A program made the translations under genes and the position numbers. DNA of 38,806 bases, taken from NCBI RefSeq assembly GCF_007489275.1, contig NZ_VLNR01000065.1:1-38806 (forward strand), written 5' to 3'. Positions within the stretch are counted from its first letter, which is position 1. Each line of letters begins with the position of its first letter. Below, one piece after another: positions 24,105-33,075 of the stretch. This DNA comes from Aquimarina algiphila (GTDB lineage Bacteria; Bacteroidota; Bacteroidia; Flavobacteriales; Flavobacteriaceae). The notes below the pieces were generated by a model. It did not search any database, was not told the DNA's origin, and saw only the letters and a list, made by a program, of their open reading frames with translations.

Positions 24105-25022
24105 ATGATAGAAAATCACGCTCATAATCATTCACATTCTGATCATGAACTCACTGGGCGTAGTTTATTATTTTCTATTTTTCTAAATATAGGCATTACC
24201 ATTGCACAGGTGATAGGTGGTTTGCTATCAGGAAGTCTTTCTCTGTTATCAGATGCTCTACATAATTTTAGTGATGTAATTTCATTAATTGTTAGCTTTT
24301 TTGCTAATAGATTAGCAAAGAGGGAAGCGTCTATAAAAAGAACATTTGGTTTTAAAAGAGCAGAAATTATGGCAGCATTTATAAATGCTGCTTCATTAGT
24401 TGTTATAGCAATAATACTTGTTTTTGAAGCAATAGAAAGGTTACAAAACCCTCACAAAATAAGTGCAAATATTGTCATTATACTTTCTGTAGTAGCAATC
24501 TTAGGTAATGGATTAAGTGTGCTACTTCTAAAACAAGATAGTAAAGTAAATATGAATATGCGATCAGCATATTTACACCTTATTACAGATTTAATGGCAT
24601 CTGTAGCGGTTTTGATAGGAGGACTGTTAATGAAATATTATCAACTGTTTTGGGTAGATAGCGTGCTTACTTTTGCAATTGCAATTTATCTAATTATAGT
24701 GGGCTATGATTTATTAAAAAGATCTTTCAAAGTGTTGATGTTGTACACTCCTGATACTATAGAAGTAAAGGAAATCGTAAACACAATTAATGCATTACCA
24801 AAAATTAAAAGTATCCATCATATACATGTATGGCAACTTAATGAAGAAGAAACACATTTAGAAGCTCATATAGATTTTAATAGTGATATACAGGTTTCAG
24901 AGTTTGGAGAAGTATTACATACTATTGAAGATGTTCTTCAGAAAAAATTTGGTATTAACCATGTTACACTTCAACCCGAATATGGTAAAGAAGATAATAA
25001 AGATATTATTGTACAAGACTAA
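24105..25022 (+). CDS. Cation diffusion facilitator (CzcD-type metal exporter)
   Basis: This 305-aa inner-membrane protein opens with a His-rich metal-sensing segment, NHAHNHSHSDHE. Six hydrophobic helices follow. The metal sites are visible: LLSDALHNFSD with D50, H53 and D57 in helix II, and HLITD with H157/D161 in helix V. The C-terminal cytoplasmic domain carries HIHVWQLNEEETHLEAHIDF and a final HVTLQPEYG motif. CDF proteins export zinc, cobalt or cadmium in exchange for protons. The H/D arrangement of both sites fits a zinc-type exporter, though specificity is inference. It is in an operon with rpiB (3-bp gap) and the GNAT gene (6-bp gap). Confidence 0.93.
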   Translation: MIENHAHNHSHSDHELTGRSLLFSIFLNIGITIAQVIGGLLSGSLSLLSDALHNFSDVISLIVSFFANRLAKREASIKRTFGFKRAEIMAAFINAASLVVIAIILVFEAIERLQNPHKISANIVIILSVVAILGNGLSVLLLKQDSKVNMNMRSAYLHLITDLMASVAVLIGGLLMKYYQLFWVDSVLTFAIAIYLIIVGYDLLKRSFKVLMLYTPDTIEVKEIVNTINALPKIKSIHHIHVWQLNEEETHLEAHIDFNSDIQVSEFGEVLHTIEDVLQKKFGINHVTLQPEYGKEDNKDIIVQD

Positions 25023-25028
25023 GAAGAT

Positions 25029-25472
25029 ATGAATATTAAGTTTGAAGTTAAGCGATTTGATGAGCTATCGACAATAGAAATGTATAAAATTTTGCGCTTG
25101 CGCGCAGAAGTTTTTGTGGTAGAGCAAGATTGTGTATATCAAGATATTGATAATAAAGATCAAAAAGCACTTCATGTTATCGGATGGAAAAATGAAAATA
25201 TAGTTGCATATACCAGATTATTTGATGCTGGAGATTATTTTGAAAAAGCAAGTATAGGAAGAGTTGTAGTTTCCAAAAATGAAAGACAATTTGGATATGG
25301 TCATGATTTAATAAAGACAAGTATTAATGCAATAGAAACCTATTACAAAACAAAACAAATTAAGATATCTGCTCAAACCTACTTAAAAAAATTCTATGAA
25401 ACTCATAATTTTAAAAAGATAGGTGATGAATATCTTGAAGACGGAATCCCTCATATTGCCATGATAATTTAA
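25029..25472 (+). CDS. elaA: ElaA-type GNAT acetyltransferase
   Basis: This 147-aa GNAT protein has LRLRAEVFVVEQDCVYQDIDNKD, characteristic of the ElaA group. A GRVVVSKNERQFGYGHDLI acetyl-CoA-binding motif (R-x-x-G-x-G/A form degenerate as RQFGYGH) lies at about 78-95, and SAQTYLKKFYETHNFKKIG closes the fold. It would N-acetylate an unknown acceptor. The CDF stop is 6 bp upstream, so it likely shares that transcript. Confidence 0.85.
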   Translation: MNIKFEVKRFDELSTIEMYKILRLRAEVFVVEQDCVYQDIDNKDQKALHVIGWKNENIVAYTRLFDAGDYFEKASIGRVVVSKNERQFGYGHDLIKTSINAIETYYKTKQIKISAQTYLKKFYETHNFKKIGDEYLEDGIPHIAMII

Positions 25473-25521
25473 TTGATAGATACCTTACTACTGTTTTAAA
25501 ATGTAGTATAAATATTGTATA

Positions 25522-25542
25522 TTAGTTGACTAAGTCAACTAA
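25522..25542. promoter_or_regulatory. Palindromic operator before the MarR-GNAT gene
   Basis: TTAGTTGACT (25522-25531), one central A, and AGTCAACTAA (25533-25542) form a perfect 21-bp inverted repeat. It lies 8 bp upstream of the ATG at 25551. The TTGACT/AGTCAA half-sites resemble the operators of MarR-family repressors, and the downstream gene encodes such a protein, so autoregulation is likely. Confidence 0.75.
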
Positions 25543-25550
25543 TAGTTGTT

Positions 25551-26498
25551 ATGAATAAAAAATACATTAGTAAAATAAGAGCTTTTAATAGATTTTATAC
25601 CAATATAATAGGGCTTTTAGACACTCATATTTTAGACAGTAAATATTCTTTGCCTGAGGCTAGGATTATATTTGAAATTTATCATAATCCGGGGTTTACA
25701 GCATCAGATATTATTGAACTTTTGGATATTGATAAAGGGTATTTAAGCCGTATTTTAAAACGTTTTGAAAAACAAAAAATAATTTCAAAAACTGTTTCAC
25801 TAACTGACAAACGAGTTTTTATGTTGCAATTAACCAAGTTAGGAGAAAAGGAATTCCTGAAACTTAATACCAATTCAGAGCATCAATTAAAAAGAGTATT
25901 TGCACATTTATCTCCTTTGGAGTCGCAAACACTTCTACAAAATATGGAGTCCATAAAAACATTGTCTAACAAGTCAAAGATCGCACTTGATGATATAAAA
26001 ATAAGAACATATTTAAAACCAGGAGACTTAGGTTTTATTATATATAGACATGGAAAGTTATATGCTGAAGAATTTCAATATGGTATTTCTTTTGAAACTT
26101 ATGTAGCTCGTGGTATCCACGAATTTTATCAATCTTATAACCCGGATAAAGAACGTATTTGGGTTTGTGAACATAATGGTCAAATAATTGGATTTCTTTT
26201 ACTTATGAAAAGAGAAAATAACAGTGCTCAGTTGCGTTATTTTTATATAGAAAAAAGATACAGAGGTATTGGTTTGGGTCGAAAATTAATGCAACTGTAT
26301 ATGGATTTTTTCCACTCCTGTGGATATACATCATGTTATTTATTGACAGCAGATGAACTAGAGACTGCAGCTTCTTTATACCTTAATCACGGATTCGAGT
26401 TAACAAAGGAAATAGAATCAACAACCTTTGGTAAACCAGTAATAGAGAGAAGGTATGATCTACATGTTTTAAAAAATAAAAATTCTATCAAAAAATGA
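25551..26498 (+). CDS. MarR-type regulator fused to a GNAT acetyltransferase
   Basis: This 315-aa protein has two parts. The N-terminal winged helix (about 1-145) has PEARIIFEIYHNPGFTASDII, DIDKGYLSRILKRFEKQKIISKTVSLTDKRVFMLQLTKLGEKEF, with the MarR-style recognition helix and wing. The C-terminal GNAT (about 165-310) has the acetyl-CoA loop KRYRGIGLGRKLMQLYMDF and a terminal LYLNHGFEL segment. The combination is known as a MarR/GNAT fusion family and lets a transcription factor modify a small molecule or protein. The substrate is unknown. A 21-bp palindrome directly upstream suggests autoregulation. Its end is nine bases from the convergent S41 gene, with no terminator seen between. Confidence 0.9.
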   Translation: MNKKYISKIRAFNRFYTNIIGLLDTHILDSKYSLPEARIIFEIYHNPGFTASDIIELLDIDKGYLSRILKRFEKQKIISKTVSLTDKRVFMLQLTKLGEKEFLKLNTNSEHQLKRVFAHLSPLESQTLLQNMESIKTLSNKSKIALDDIKIRTYLKPGDLGFIIYRHGKLYAEEFQYGISFETYVARGIHEFYQSYNPDKERIWVCEHNGQIIGFLLLMKRENNSAQLRYFYIEKRYRGIGLGRKLMQLYMDFFHSCGYTSCYLLTADELETAASLYLNHGFELTKEIESTTFGKPVIERRYDLHVLKNKNSIKK

Positions 26499-26507
26499 TA
26501 AGACTAC

Positions 26508-28130
26508 TTACTTCAAAATTTCGTTGTATTTCTTAGTGTTGTTAAGGATTTCTTGACTTTTAGCTACTTCGGGATTATGGGTTACATAATAATCATATAA
26601 TCCCTCACGATAGAAATAGCGTTTGATAATCTCATCGGTAAGTAAATTAACGATCTCATTTTTGTGTTTGTCTAATGCAGTCTGTTTAGAAGCATTTACA
26701 GAAGCAATTAAGGCATCATAAGAAGTATTTATACCTTGGTCTAATTTTTCGCGTTCCGCGATTTTAAGTGCTTTTTCAAACGCTTTTTCGGTTTCTGTCT
26801 CAAAGTTAAAATCACTTTGTTTCACAAACTTTTTAAACTCTTCATAATCACTATCGGTAAATTTAAAATCGCCTGATTTTTCTAATTTATGAGCATAATA
26901 ATACTTTGTTGCATACCCAAAAATAGCGTCTGATTTTAATAAAGCAGTAGTTATTTTACTGAATTTAGAGGTTTCTAATTCTATATCTGGTTGTATACCA
27001 CCACCATCATATACTGTTCTTCCATTTTTAGTTTTAAAAGCTTTAAAATCTTGCTCATCAATACGAACAGCATTGTTGTTTTTGTCTCGATTCCAATAAT
27101 CCAAAGCCTGAATACATCTGCCGCTTGGGGTATAATAGCGAGAAATAGTAATTTTTAACTGAGTACCATAAGTTAATTTTTTTGGTCTTTGTACCAATCC
27201 TTTTCCAAAACTTCTGGCACCAATAACTACTCCTCTATCTAAATCCTGTATACTACCAGCCACAATTTCACTGGCAGAAGCACTACGACCATTTACTAAC
27301 ACAACTAAGGGTATCTGAATATCAACAGGTTCTCGTTTAGTGAAATATTCCTTATTATACTTTTTTACTACTGATTTTGTTGTAGTGATAAGTTCTCCTT
27401 TAGGAACAAAGATATTAGTAACATTTATAGCTTCACTTAATAAACCACCAGGGTTACCTCTTAAATCAAGAACTACCTTATTTGCTCCTTTTGTCTTTAA
27501 ATCATTTAGGGCATCAATGGTTTCACTAGAAGCCTTATTATTAAATTTTGACAAAACAATATATCCAGTATTATCGTCAAGTAAAGTATAAAAAGGAACA
27601 GCATCTACTTCTATTTCTTCTCTTGTAAGCACGGTGGCTTTACTTTGTCCTTGTCTGGTATAGATGATATCGACTTTGGTACCACTAGCTCCTTTTAGAA
27701 GTTCTCCAGCATCTTCTTTAAAATCTGCTACCTTGATATCTCCAATTTGTGTGATTTCATCTCCGGCTTTTAAACCGGCTTTATCTGCAGGATAATTTTT
27801 ATATGGCTCTACAATAATGATTTTATCTTTTATTGTCTTTACAGAAGCTCCAATACCTGTATATTCTCCAGCGTTACGAATTTTTGAAGCCTCGACGTCT
27901 TGTTCATTCCAATATTTGGTATACGGATCTAGATCGTCTAACATAGCCTTAATAGCTGTATCCATTAATTCAGCTGGATTTGTTTCATCTACGTAGTTCA
28001 TGTTTAATTCTTTAAACATTGTAGTGAAAATTTCGATCTGTTTTGCAATTTCAAAAAAATCAGATTTAAAACTAACCGTAGATAGTAAAACAACGACAGC
28101 AATAGCAGGATAGATGATTCTCTTCTTCAT
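26508..28130 (-). CDS. S41-family C-terminal processing protease
   Basis: From ATG 28130 the product is 540 aa. An upstream ATG at 28160 would add ten residues (MQNLSIKKIP) before a basic MKKR and hydrophobic signal/anchor segment, so the later start is preferred. A PDZ domain (EYTGIGASVKTIKDKIIIVEPYKNYPADKAGLKAGDEI) lies at about 88-160. The S41 core follows: LDLRGNPGGLLSEA, then GRSASASEIVAG with the catalytic serine (SASE near 285-288) and the catalytic lysine in ARSFGKGLVQ (about K310). Such CtpA-like enzymes trim periplasmic proteins. A C-terminal helical region of about 150 residues follows. It lies 48 bp downstream of rnpA and is probably co-transcribed. Confidence 0.92.
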   Translation of the reverse strand: MKKRIIYPAIAVVVLLSTVSFKSDFFEIAKQIEIFTTMFKELNMNYVDETNPAELMDTAIKAMLDDLDPYTKYWNEQDVEASKIRNAGEYTGIGASVKTIKDKIIIVEPYKNYPADKAGLKAGDEITQIGDIKVADFKEDAGELLKGASGTKVDIIYTRQGQSKATVLTREEIEVDAVPFYTLLDDNTGYIVLSKFNNKASSETIDALNDLKTKGANKVVLDLRGNPGGLLSEAINVTNIFVPKGELITTTKSVVKKYNKEYFTKREPVDIQIPLVVLVNGRSASASEIVAGSIQDLDRGVVIGARSFGKGLVQRPKKLTYGTQLKITISRYYTPSGRCIQALDYWNRDKNNNAVRIDEQDFKAFKTKNGRTVYDGGGIQPDIELETSKFSKITTALLKSDAIFGYATKYYYAHKLEKSGDFKFTDSDYEEFKKFVKQSDFNFETETEKAFEKALKIAEREKLDQGINTSYDALIASVNASKQTALDKHKNEIVNLLTDEIIKRYFYREGLYDYYVTHNPEVAKSQEILNNTKKYNEILK

Positions 28131-28178
28131 AGGTATTTTTTTAATGGATAAGTTTTGCAAACCATATAATGGTAATCA

Positions 28179-28556
28179 TTATTTTGATGTGATCTCCTGT
28201 TCAACAAATTTTTGTAAAATTCCTTTTATTTTAAATTCAACTAATGAATATTCGGGTATTTCTTTACCTGAATATAAAAACATAAAAGTGAATTGATGAG
28301 TAGTGTTGGGTACAATATACTTATTTTTTCTATAACTTTCGCGTAATAAACGCTTTATAAGATTGCGATCCACAGCATTTTTAAAATGTCTCTTACTTAC
28401 CGATACGCCTGCTTTTATTGTTACATTCTGTTCAAAAAGGGATTTTCTGTATACTAACCTAATAGGGTATTTTGAGATAGATTTTCCTTCAGAAAAAAGC
28501 AATTCTATCTCTTTTTTACTTTTTAATTTCTCTTTTTTATTAAAAGTAGCCTTCAT
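28179..28556 (-). CDS. rnpA: Ribonuclease P protein component
   Basis: This 125-aa basic protein has KSKKEIELLFSEGKSISKYPIRLVY and the RNR signature SVSKRHFKNAVDRNLIKRLLRESYR (about 55-80), both diagnostic of RnpA. It binds the RNase P RNA and helps cleave 5' leaders of pre-tRNA. The ATG at 28556 gives MKATFNKKEKLKS. The usual upstream partner rpmH is absent; a terminator and an M1 peptidase gene precede it. The RNase P RNA gene is not recognisable in the window. Confidence 0.95.
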   Translation of the reverse strand: MKATFNKKEKLKSKKEIELLFSEGKSISKYPIRLVYRKSLFEQNVTIKAGVSVSKRHFKNAVDRNLIKRLLRESYRKNKYIVPNTTHQFTFMFLYSGKEIPEYSLVEFKIKGILQKFVEQEITSK

Positions 28557-28591
28557 GGGGCATTAAATGTAGTGATTATACTAATACTGAT

Positions 28592-28617
28592 AAAAAAACC
28601 GGCTCTAAAGCCGGTTT
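28592..28617 (-). terminator. Rho-independent terminator after the M1 peptidase gene
   Basis: The stem AAACCGGCT (28596-28604) with AGCCGGTTT (28609-28617) has a 4-base loop, and on the minus strand it ends in a T-run (complement of A at 28592-28598). It separates the M1 transcript from rnpA. Confidence 0.92.
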
Positions 28618-28641
28618 CTTCTATAAAAATTCTTTTATAAA

Positions 28642-30474
28642 TTATTCAGAAAAACTATTGTTACTAGGGTTTATATCAGCTAGTGTATTACTAATGTCTA
28701 TAGTTATTGATTTGATTTCAGACTTTGATTTTGAAAGATCCAAGTAATAATTTGGATTAGTCCATGGCCAATCTGCTAAAACTGTACGTTTCATTGATGG
28801 AATTGGATTTGCTTTTTCTGCACGCATCATTCTTAAAGGTATATAAAATGACTCTATCGTACTGTCTTTGTATTCTACATAAACATCTAAAGGCATAGGC
28901 ATTTGCCCAATTCGTTCTAAAACGACCTGAGTTCTATTATTATTTTCTGTTATTTCTTTAATACCATAATCAATAGTATTGGTAGTTTGAGTCCAATCGG
29001 TTAAATACCAATCTAATTGCATTCCTGATACTTTTTCTGCTACCCTCTTAAAATCATTAGGAGTAGGGTGTTTAAATTTCCAATCATCAAAATATCTTTT
29101 AATTGTTTTAGCAAGATTATCTTCTCCTATGATATATCCTAGTTGAGATAAGAAAACAGCTCCTTTAGAATATGCAGAAGCGCCATATGCGGCATTATGC
29201 ATATAACGATCAGCCTGTGTAGTTTGTGGCTGTTCTATACCAGAAGTTGCTAGTTGATAATATCCGCCGTAAATTCCACGTAATGAATTAGGATTATTTT
29301 GCTTCATAACTTCATTCATAGCAAGTGTAGAAATATAACTAGTGAATCCCTCATCCATCCATTCATGTTTGGATTCGTTAGTTGCTAGAATATGTTGAAA
29401 CCAGGAATGTGCCATTTCATGTGCAGTAACGCCAACCAAACTACCAAAGCTTCTTTCACCAGTAATTAATGTACACATTGCATACTCCATACCACCGTCA
29501 CCACCTTGGAGGACAGAATATTGTTCGTAAGGGTATTTTCCTATTTTTTCACTGAAATAATTCATGAGTTCAACCGTTTTTGGTTGAAGATCTTTCCATT
29601 TATCAATAATTTCTTTATTATTCTTGTATAAAAAATGAAGCGTAGGTCCATTAGGAACTTTTACCACATCATGCAGATATTCTGGATCAGCGGTCCAAGC
29701 AAAATCATGAACTTTTGGAGCTTTAAAATGCCAAGAAAGTTTTTTTCCTTTTTTAGTAACTTTAGTACCCGGCTTTTCATAACCATGTCCAATCTCTTGT
29801 GGGTTTTGCAAATACCCCGTACCTCCTAGAACATATTTTTTATCAATGTTTATCGTTACATCAAAGTTGCCCCAAACACCATGAAATTCTCTTGCTATAT
29901 AGGGGTGAGCATGCCAACCCTCGAAATCATACTCTGCCATTTTTGGATACCATTGGGTCATCGACAATGCAATTCCTTCTTTATTGTTTCTACCAGAACG
30001 ACGTATTTGTAAAGGAACCTGACCATTAAATTTCATTGAAAAAGTTGCTTTTTCACCAGGTAAAACGGGTTTATCTAATTTAACTTCGAGAACGGTACCA
30101 GAAGTTTCATAAGTAATAGGTTTTCCGTTTTGTGTTAAAGAAGAAACTTTGAGATACCCTATTTCATCAGGTTTAAGCTTACTTATTCTATTTCCAACCC
30201 TAGGGTCTGGATCAGGAAAATTAAGAGATCTAATATCCATTTCACTTCCCGGTTGAAATGCGTTAAAATACAAATGATAGAAGACCTGATATAAGGTATC
30301 TGGAGAATTATTAGAATAGATTAATTCTTGTGTTCCCTGATATTGAAAGTTTTCAACATTCATGTCCACTTTCATAGTATAGTCTACTTCTTGTTGCCAA
30401 TATGAAGTATTGTTTTGCGCAAGTATAGTGTAGATTCCTATAAAAAAGATAAAAGCAATTTTTTTAATCATCAT
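28642..30474 (-). CDS. M1-family zinc metallopeptidase
   Basis: This 610-aa protein has a signal peptide (KKIAFIFFIGIYTILAQ). The N-terminal beta-domain carries LIYSNNSPDTLYQVFYHLYFNAFQPGSEMD. The exopeptidase motif GGMEYAM (near 325) substitutes GAMEN-type. The zinc motif HEMAHSWFQH with downstream E in HEWMDEGFTSY (HExxH-18-E, around 350-375) is intact. A catalytic tyrosine segment (YGASAYSKGAVFLSQLGYIIGED) follows. It is probably a periplasmic or surface aminopeptidase. A second ATG at 30471 is equally possible. The gene is 8 bp downstream of the S8 protease gene and shares its transcript. Confidence 0.92.
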   Translation of the reverse strand: MMIKKIAFIFFIGIYTILAQNNTSYWQQEVDYTMKVDMNVENFQYQGTQELIYSNNSPDTLYQVFYHLYFNAFQPGSEMDIRSLNFPDPDPRVGNRISKLKPDEIGYLKVSSLTQNGKPITYETSGTVLEVKLDKPVLPGEKATFSMKFNGQVPLQIRRSGRNNKEGIALSMTQWYPKMAEYDFEGWHAHPYIAREFHGVWGNFDVTINIDKKYVLGGTGYLQNPQEIGHGYEKPGTKVTKKGKKLSWHFKAPKVHDFAWTADPEYLHDVVKVPNGPTLHFLYKNNKEIIDKWKDLQPKTVELMNYFSEKIGKYPYEQYSVLQGGDGGMEYAMCTLITGERSFGSLVGVTAHEMAHSWFQHILATNESKHEWMDEGFTSYISTLAMNEVMKQNNPNSLRGIYGGYYQLATSGIEQPQTTQADRYMHNAAYGASAYSKGAVFLSQLGYIIGEDNLAKTIKRYFDDWKFKHPTPNDFKRVAEKVSGMQLDWYLTDWTQTTNTIDYGIKEITENNNRTQVVLERIGQMPMPLDVYVEYKDSTIESFYIPLRMMRAEKANPIPSMKRTVLADWPWTNPNYYLDLSKSKSEIKSITIDISNTLADINPSNNSFSE

Positions 30475-30482
30475 ACTAAAAA

Positions 30483-32159
30483 TTATTTAGACAATTTATC
30501 TGCCATAATAAAAGCATTATACAGATTCACCATTTTACCAGACTTGGATAAGTTTGAAAAACTTCCAACATTGGTTTGTTCACCACCAATGACCACAGAG
30601 GTTTTTGTATTTAATCCACTATCCATAAGTATTTGTTTTACTTGTGCTGCTTTAAGAGACGGAAAATAAGATCTAATTAATACTGCAACACCAGCGACAG
30701 CAGGAGCAGCCATAGAGGTTCCTTGTAAATATTCGTAAGAATTGTTAGGAGTAGTAGACCAGATTTTAACTCCTGGAGCAAATGCATCTACATTGCTTTT
30801 TCCATAATTAGAAAAATCTGCGACAAGATTTGATCCGTACACATAATTTAAAGCACCAATAGTAATAAAGTTATCCGCTATTTCTGTGTTATTATCAGTT
30901 TGATCATTAGGGTATACTGCTTTTTGATCTAAGTCTGTTCCTTCATTTCCAGCAGCATTAACAATAAGCACATCCTTGGATGCAGCATAACGAATTGCTT
31001 CTCTAACCCATTCTGGATGCGTACTATAATATTTACCAAAACTAGTATTAATCACTTTTGCGCCGTTATCTACTGCATATCGTAATGCTAGAGCTATATC
31101 TTTATCATACTCATCACCATTAGGAACTGCTCTGATAGCCATTATTTCTACATTTTGAGCTACGCCATTCATCCCTTTACCATTATTTCTTTTTGCAGCA
31201 ATAATACCTGCCACATGGGTTCCGTGTTTTAGTCCTTCTTTTTTAGGATCAGGCCCCATCACATTACTGTTACCATATTTGGTATCTGTTATATCATCAA
31301 CATTATCACCAACCACGGTTCTTCCATCAAACTCTGCGTTTAAATTATAATTTAGCTGTTCTGTAAAATGATCTATACCTTCTTTAATACTTTTTATAAA
31401 ATCTGGTATGGTATCTCCTGGATCCATGAATCCAAACATTTGAGCCAAAAAAGCAACGTATTGTTGCATTTCTGCTGTTTTAGCTTCTGTTTTTAAAAGC
31501 TCTTCTTTAGAATAATCCTCTTTTCCTAGAGCAGCCGAAATAGCTTTATGAGAAGCTTCTGAAAGTTGTAGAATTTGTTCGTATTGTATTTTTTGTCCCG
31601 AATTTTCTTGATATTCCTTTTCGAATTCGGCTTTTGCCTCAATATAATTTTGATATTCACCTCGATCAACTTCTGCAACAGAAGCTAAAGTTTTACCAGT
31701 ATATTTTGGTTTAAGCTTTTTCATAATTCTTACAAACTCCAGGTTTTCATCTTCAGAATCACCTAAGAAGTTCCATCCGTGGATATCATCTACATATCCA
31801 TTATTATCATCATCTTTTCCGTTTCCTTTGATTTCCTTTGGATTGGTCCAAACAACTTCTTTAAGATCTTCATGTTCTATATCAACACCACTATCGATAA
31901 CACCAACGATTACCTTTTGTCCTTTTTTATTCTGAATAAGTTCAGTGTATGCTTTATTTACACTCATTCCCGGAATTGTATCAGATACTAAATCAAAAGA
32001 ATTCCAATTCTTCAATTGATTTTCAGTAAGATCCATGTTTTTTAAAGGAATAGAATCAATATTTTCTATAGGAACAGAAATAATAGAGGGGCTACCACAA
32101 CTTGCAAGAATCATTGATGAAGCAATAGTAACAAAAACTTTATTTGATGATAAAATCAT
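30483..32159 (-). CDS. S8 subtilisin-like protease, lipoprotein
   Basis: ATG at 32159 (558 aa) is chosen because it gives a lipoprotein signal peptide with lipobox ILASC (Cys 21) and begins 13 bp after the end of the upstream gene. An earlier ATG at 32189 or TTG-type start would overlap that gene. The catalytic triad is visible: D89 (GVIDSGVD), H312 (HGTHVAG) and S482 (GTSMAAPAVAG), with the oxyanion asparagine in NAAGNEG (N405). Between Asp and His lie 223 residues instead of about 32 in subtilisin, so a large helical insertion is present. The protein is anchored by lipid on the periplasmic or outer face. No T9SS domain is present. Confidence 0.92.
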   Translation of the reverse strand: MILSSNKVFVTIASSMILASCGSPSIISVPIENIDSIPLKNMDLTENQLKNWNSFDLVSDTIPGMSVNKAYTELIQNKKGQKVIVGVIDSGVDIEHEDLKEVVWTNPKEIKGNGKDDDNNGYVDDIHGWNFLGDSEDENLEFVRIMKKLKPKYTGKTLASVAEVDRGEYQNYIEAKAEFEKEYQENSGQKIQYEQILQLSEASHKAISAALGKEDYSKEELLKTEAKTAEMQQYVAFLAQMFGFMDPGDTIPDFIKSIKEGIDHFTEQLNYNLNAEFDGRTVVGDNVDDITDTKYGNSNVMGPDPKKEGLKHGTHVAGIIAAKRNNGKGMNGVAQNVEIMAIRAVPNGDEYDKDIALALRYAVDNGAKVINTSFGKYYSTHPEWVREAIRYAASKDVLIVNAAGNEGTDLDQKAVYPNDQTDNNTEIADNFITIGALNYVYGSNLVADFSNYGKSNVDAFAPGVKIWSTTPNNSYEYLQGTSMAAPAVAGVAVLIRSYFPSLKAAQVKQILMDSGLNTKTSVVIGGEQTNVGSFSNLSKSGKMVNLYNAFIMADKLSK

Positions 32160-32172
32160 TTGATTTTTTCTT

Positions 32173-33033
32173 TTAATTAAATATTTCATAGCAGGTAAAA
32201 ACTTCTTTAAGACGTACACCTTTTTCTGTATGTCGTACGGTTATTATTTCATTATGAGCATCATGCTCCAGGAATAAATACCAACCATTTGTTGCGGCAT
32301 TTTCAAGAAATAGCTTCTTTTCATCTAAGGTCAACAATGGCCTGGTATCATATCCCATCACATAAGGTAGGGGTATATGCCCGACTGTAGGCAGAAGATC
32401 TGCCATAAACACAATCGTTTTACCTTTGTACTCTATATGTGGGATCATTTGCTTTTCTGTATGTCCATTAACAAATAGTACGCCAAAACCTAATTCAGAG
32501 TTTTTTTGAAACGAAGTATCTGTTCTGGATATAAAGTTTAATTGACCACTTTCTTGAATTGGGATGATATTTTCTTTAAGGAATGATGCTTTTTCTCTAG
32601 CATTGGGTTCTATTGCCCATTGCCAGTGCTCTTCGTTACTCCATATTTTAGCATTTTTAAAAGCCAATTCATATCCAGTTCGAGCATTATTCCATTGTAC
32701 CACACCGCCACAATGATCAAAGTGTAGATGCGTGATAAAAACATCAGTAATATCATCTCTGTGAAACCCTTTTTCTTTTAGAGAAGCGTCTAGACTATCA
32801 TTACCCCATAGCGAATAATGGCTAAAGAATTTTTCTGATTGCTTATCTCCCATTCCAGAATCAATAAGAGTTAACTTTTCACCATCTTCTATAAGCAAGC
32901 ATCTTGCAGCAATATCTATAAGGTTATTTTGATCTGCAGGATTGGTTTTATTCCATAGTACTTTAGGAACGACTCCAAACATGGCGCCTCCATCAAGTTT
33001 AAAATTTCCTGCTTTTATTGGGTATAAGTTCAT
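32173..33033 (-). CDS. Metallo-beta-lactamase-fold hydrolase
   Basis: From ATG 33033 the protein is 286 aa. A TTG two codons earlier would add MI only. The MBL motif HLHFDHCGG places H102, H104, D106 and H107. HTEKQMIPHIEYKGKTIVFMADLLPT and LFLEHDAH provide the remaining ligands (the D in MADLL, the H in EHDAH). The family includes AHL lactonases, phosphodiesterases and other hydrolases; the substrate cannot be assigned. No signal peptide is seen, so it acts in the cytoplasm. It lies between sulP and the S8 gene in one direction and probably one transcript. Confidence 0.85.
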   Translation of the reverse strand: MNLYPIKAGNFKLDGGAMFGVVPKVLWNKTNPADQNNLIDIAARCLLIEDGEKLTLIDSGMGDKQSEKFFSHYSLWGNDSLDASLKEKGFHRDDITDVFITHLHFDHCGGVVQWNNARTGYELAFKNAKIWSNEEHWQWAIEPNAREKASFLKENIIPIQESGQLNFISRTDTSFQKNSELGFGVLFVNGHTEKQMIPHIEYKGKTIVFMADLLPTVGHIPLPYVMGYDTRPLLTLDEKKLFLENAATNGWYLFLEHDAHNEIITVRHTEKGVRLKEVFTCYEIFN

Positions 33034-33075
33034 AATCAACTAAAAATCTTTGCAAAATAGAAAAAATGATAAGGA

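Noticed and set aside
32160..32219. Longer S8 protease start overlapping the metallo-beta-lactamase gene
   Set aside because: The later ATG gives a lipoprotein signal peptide with a proper lipobox and avoids the overlap.
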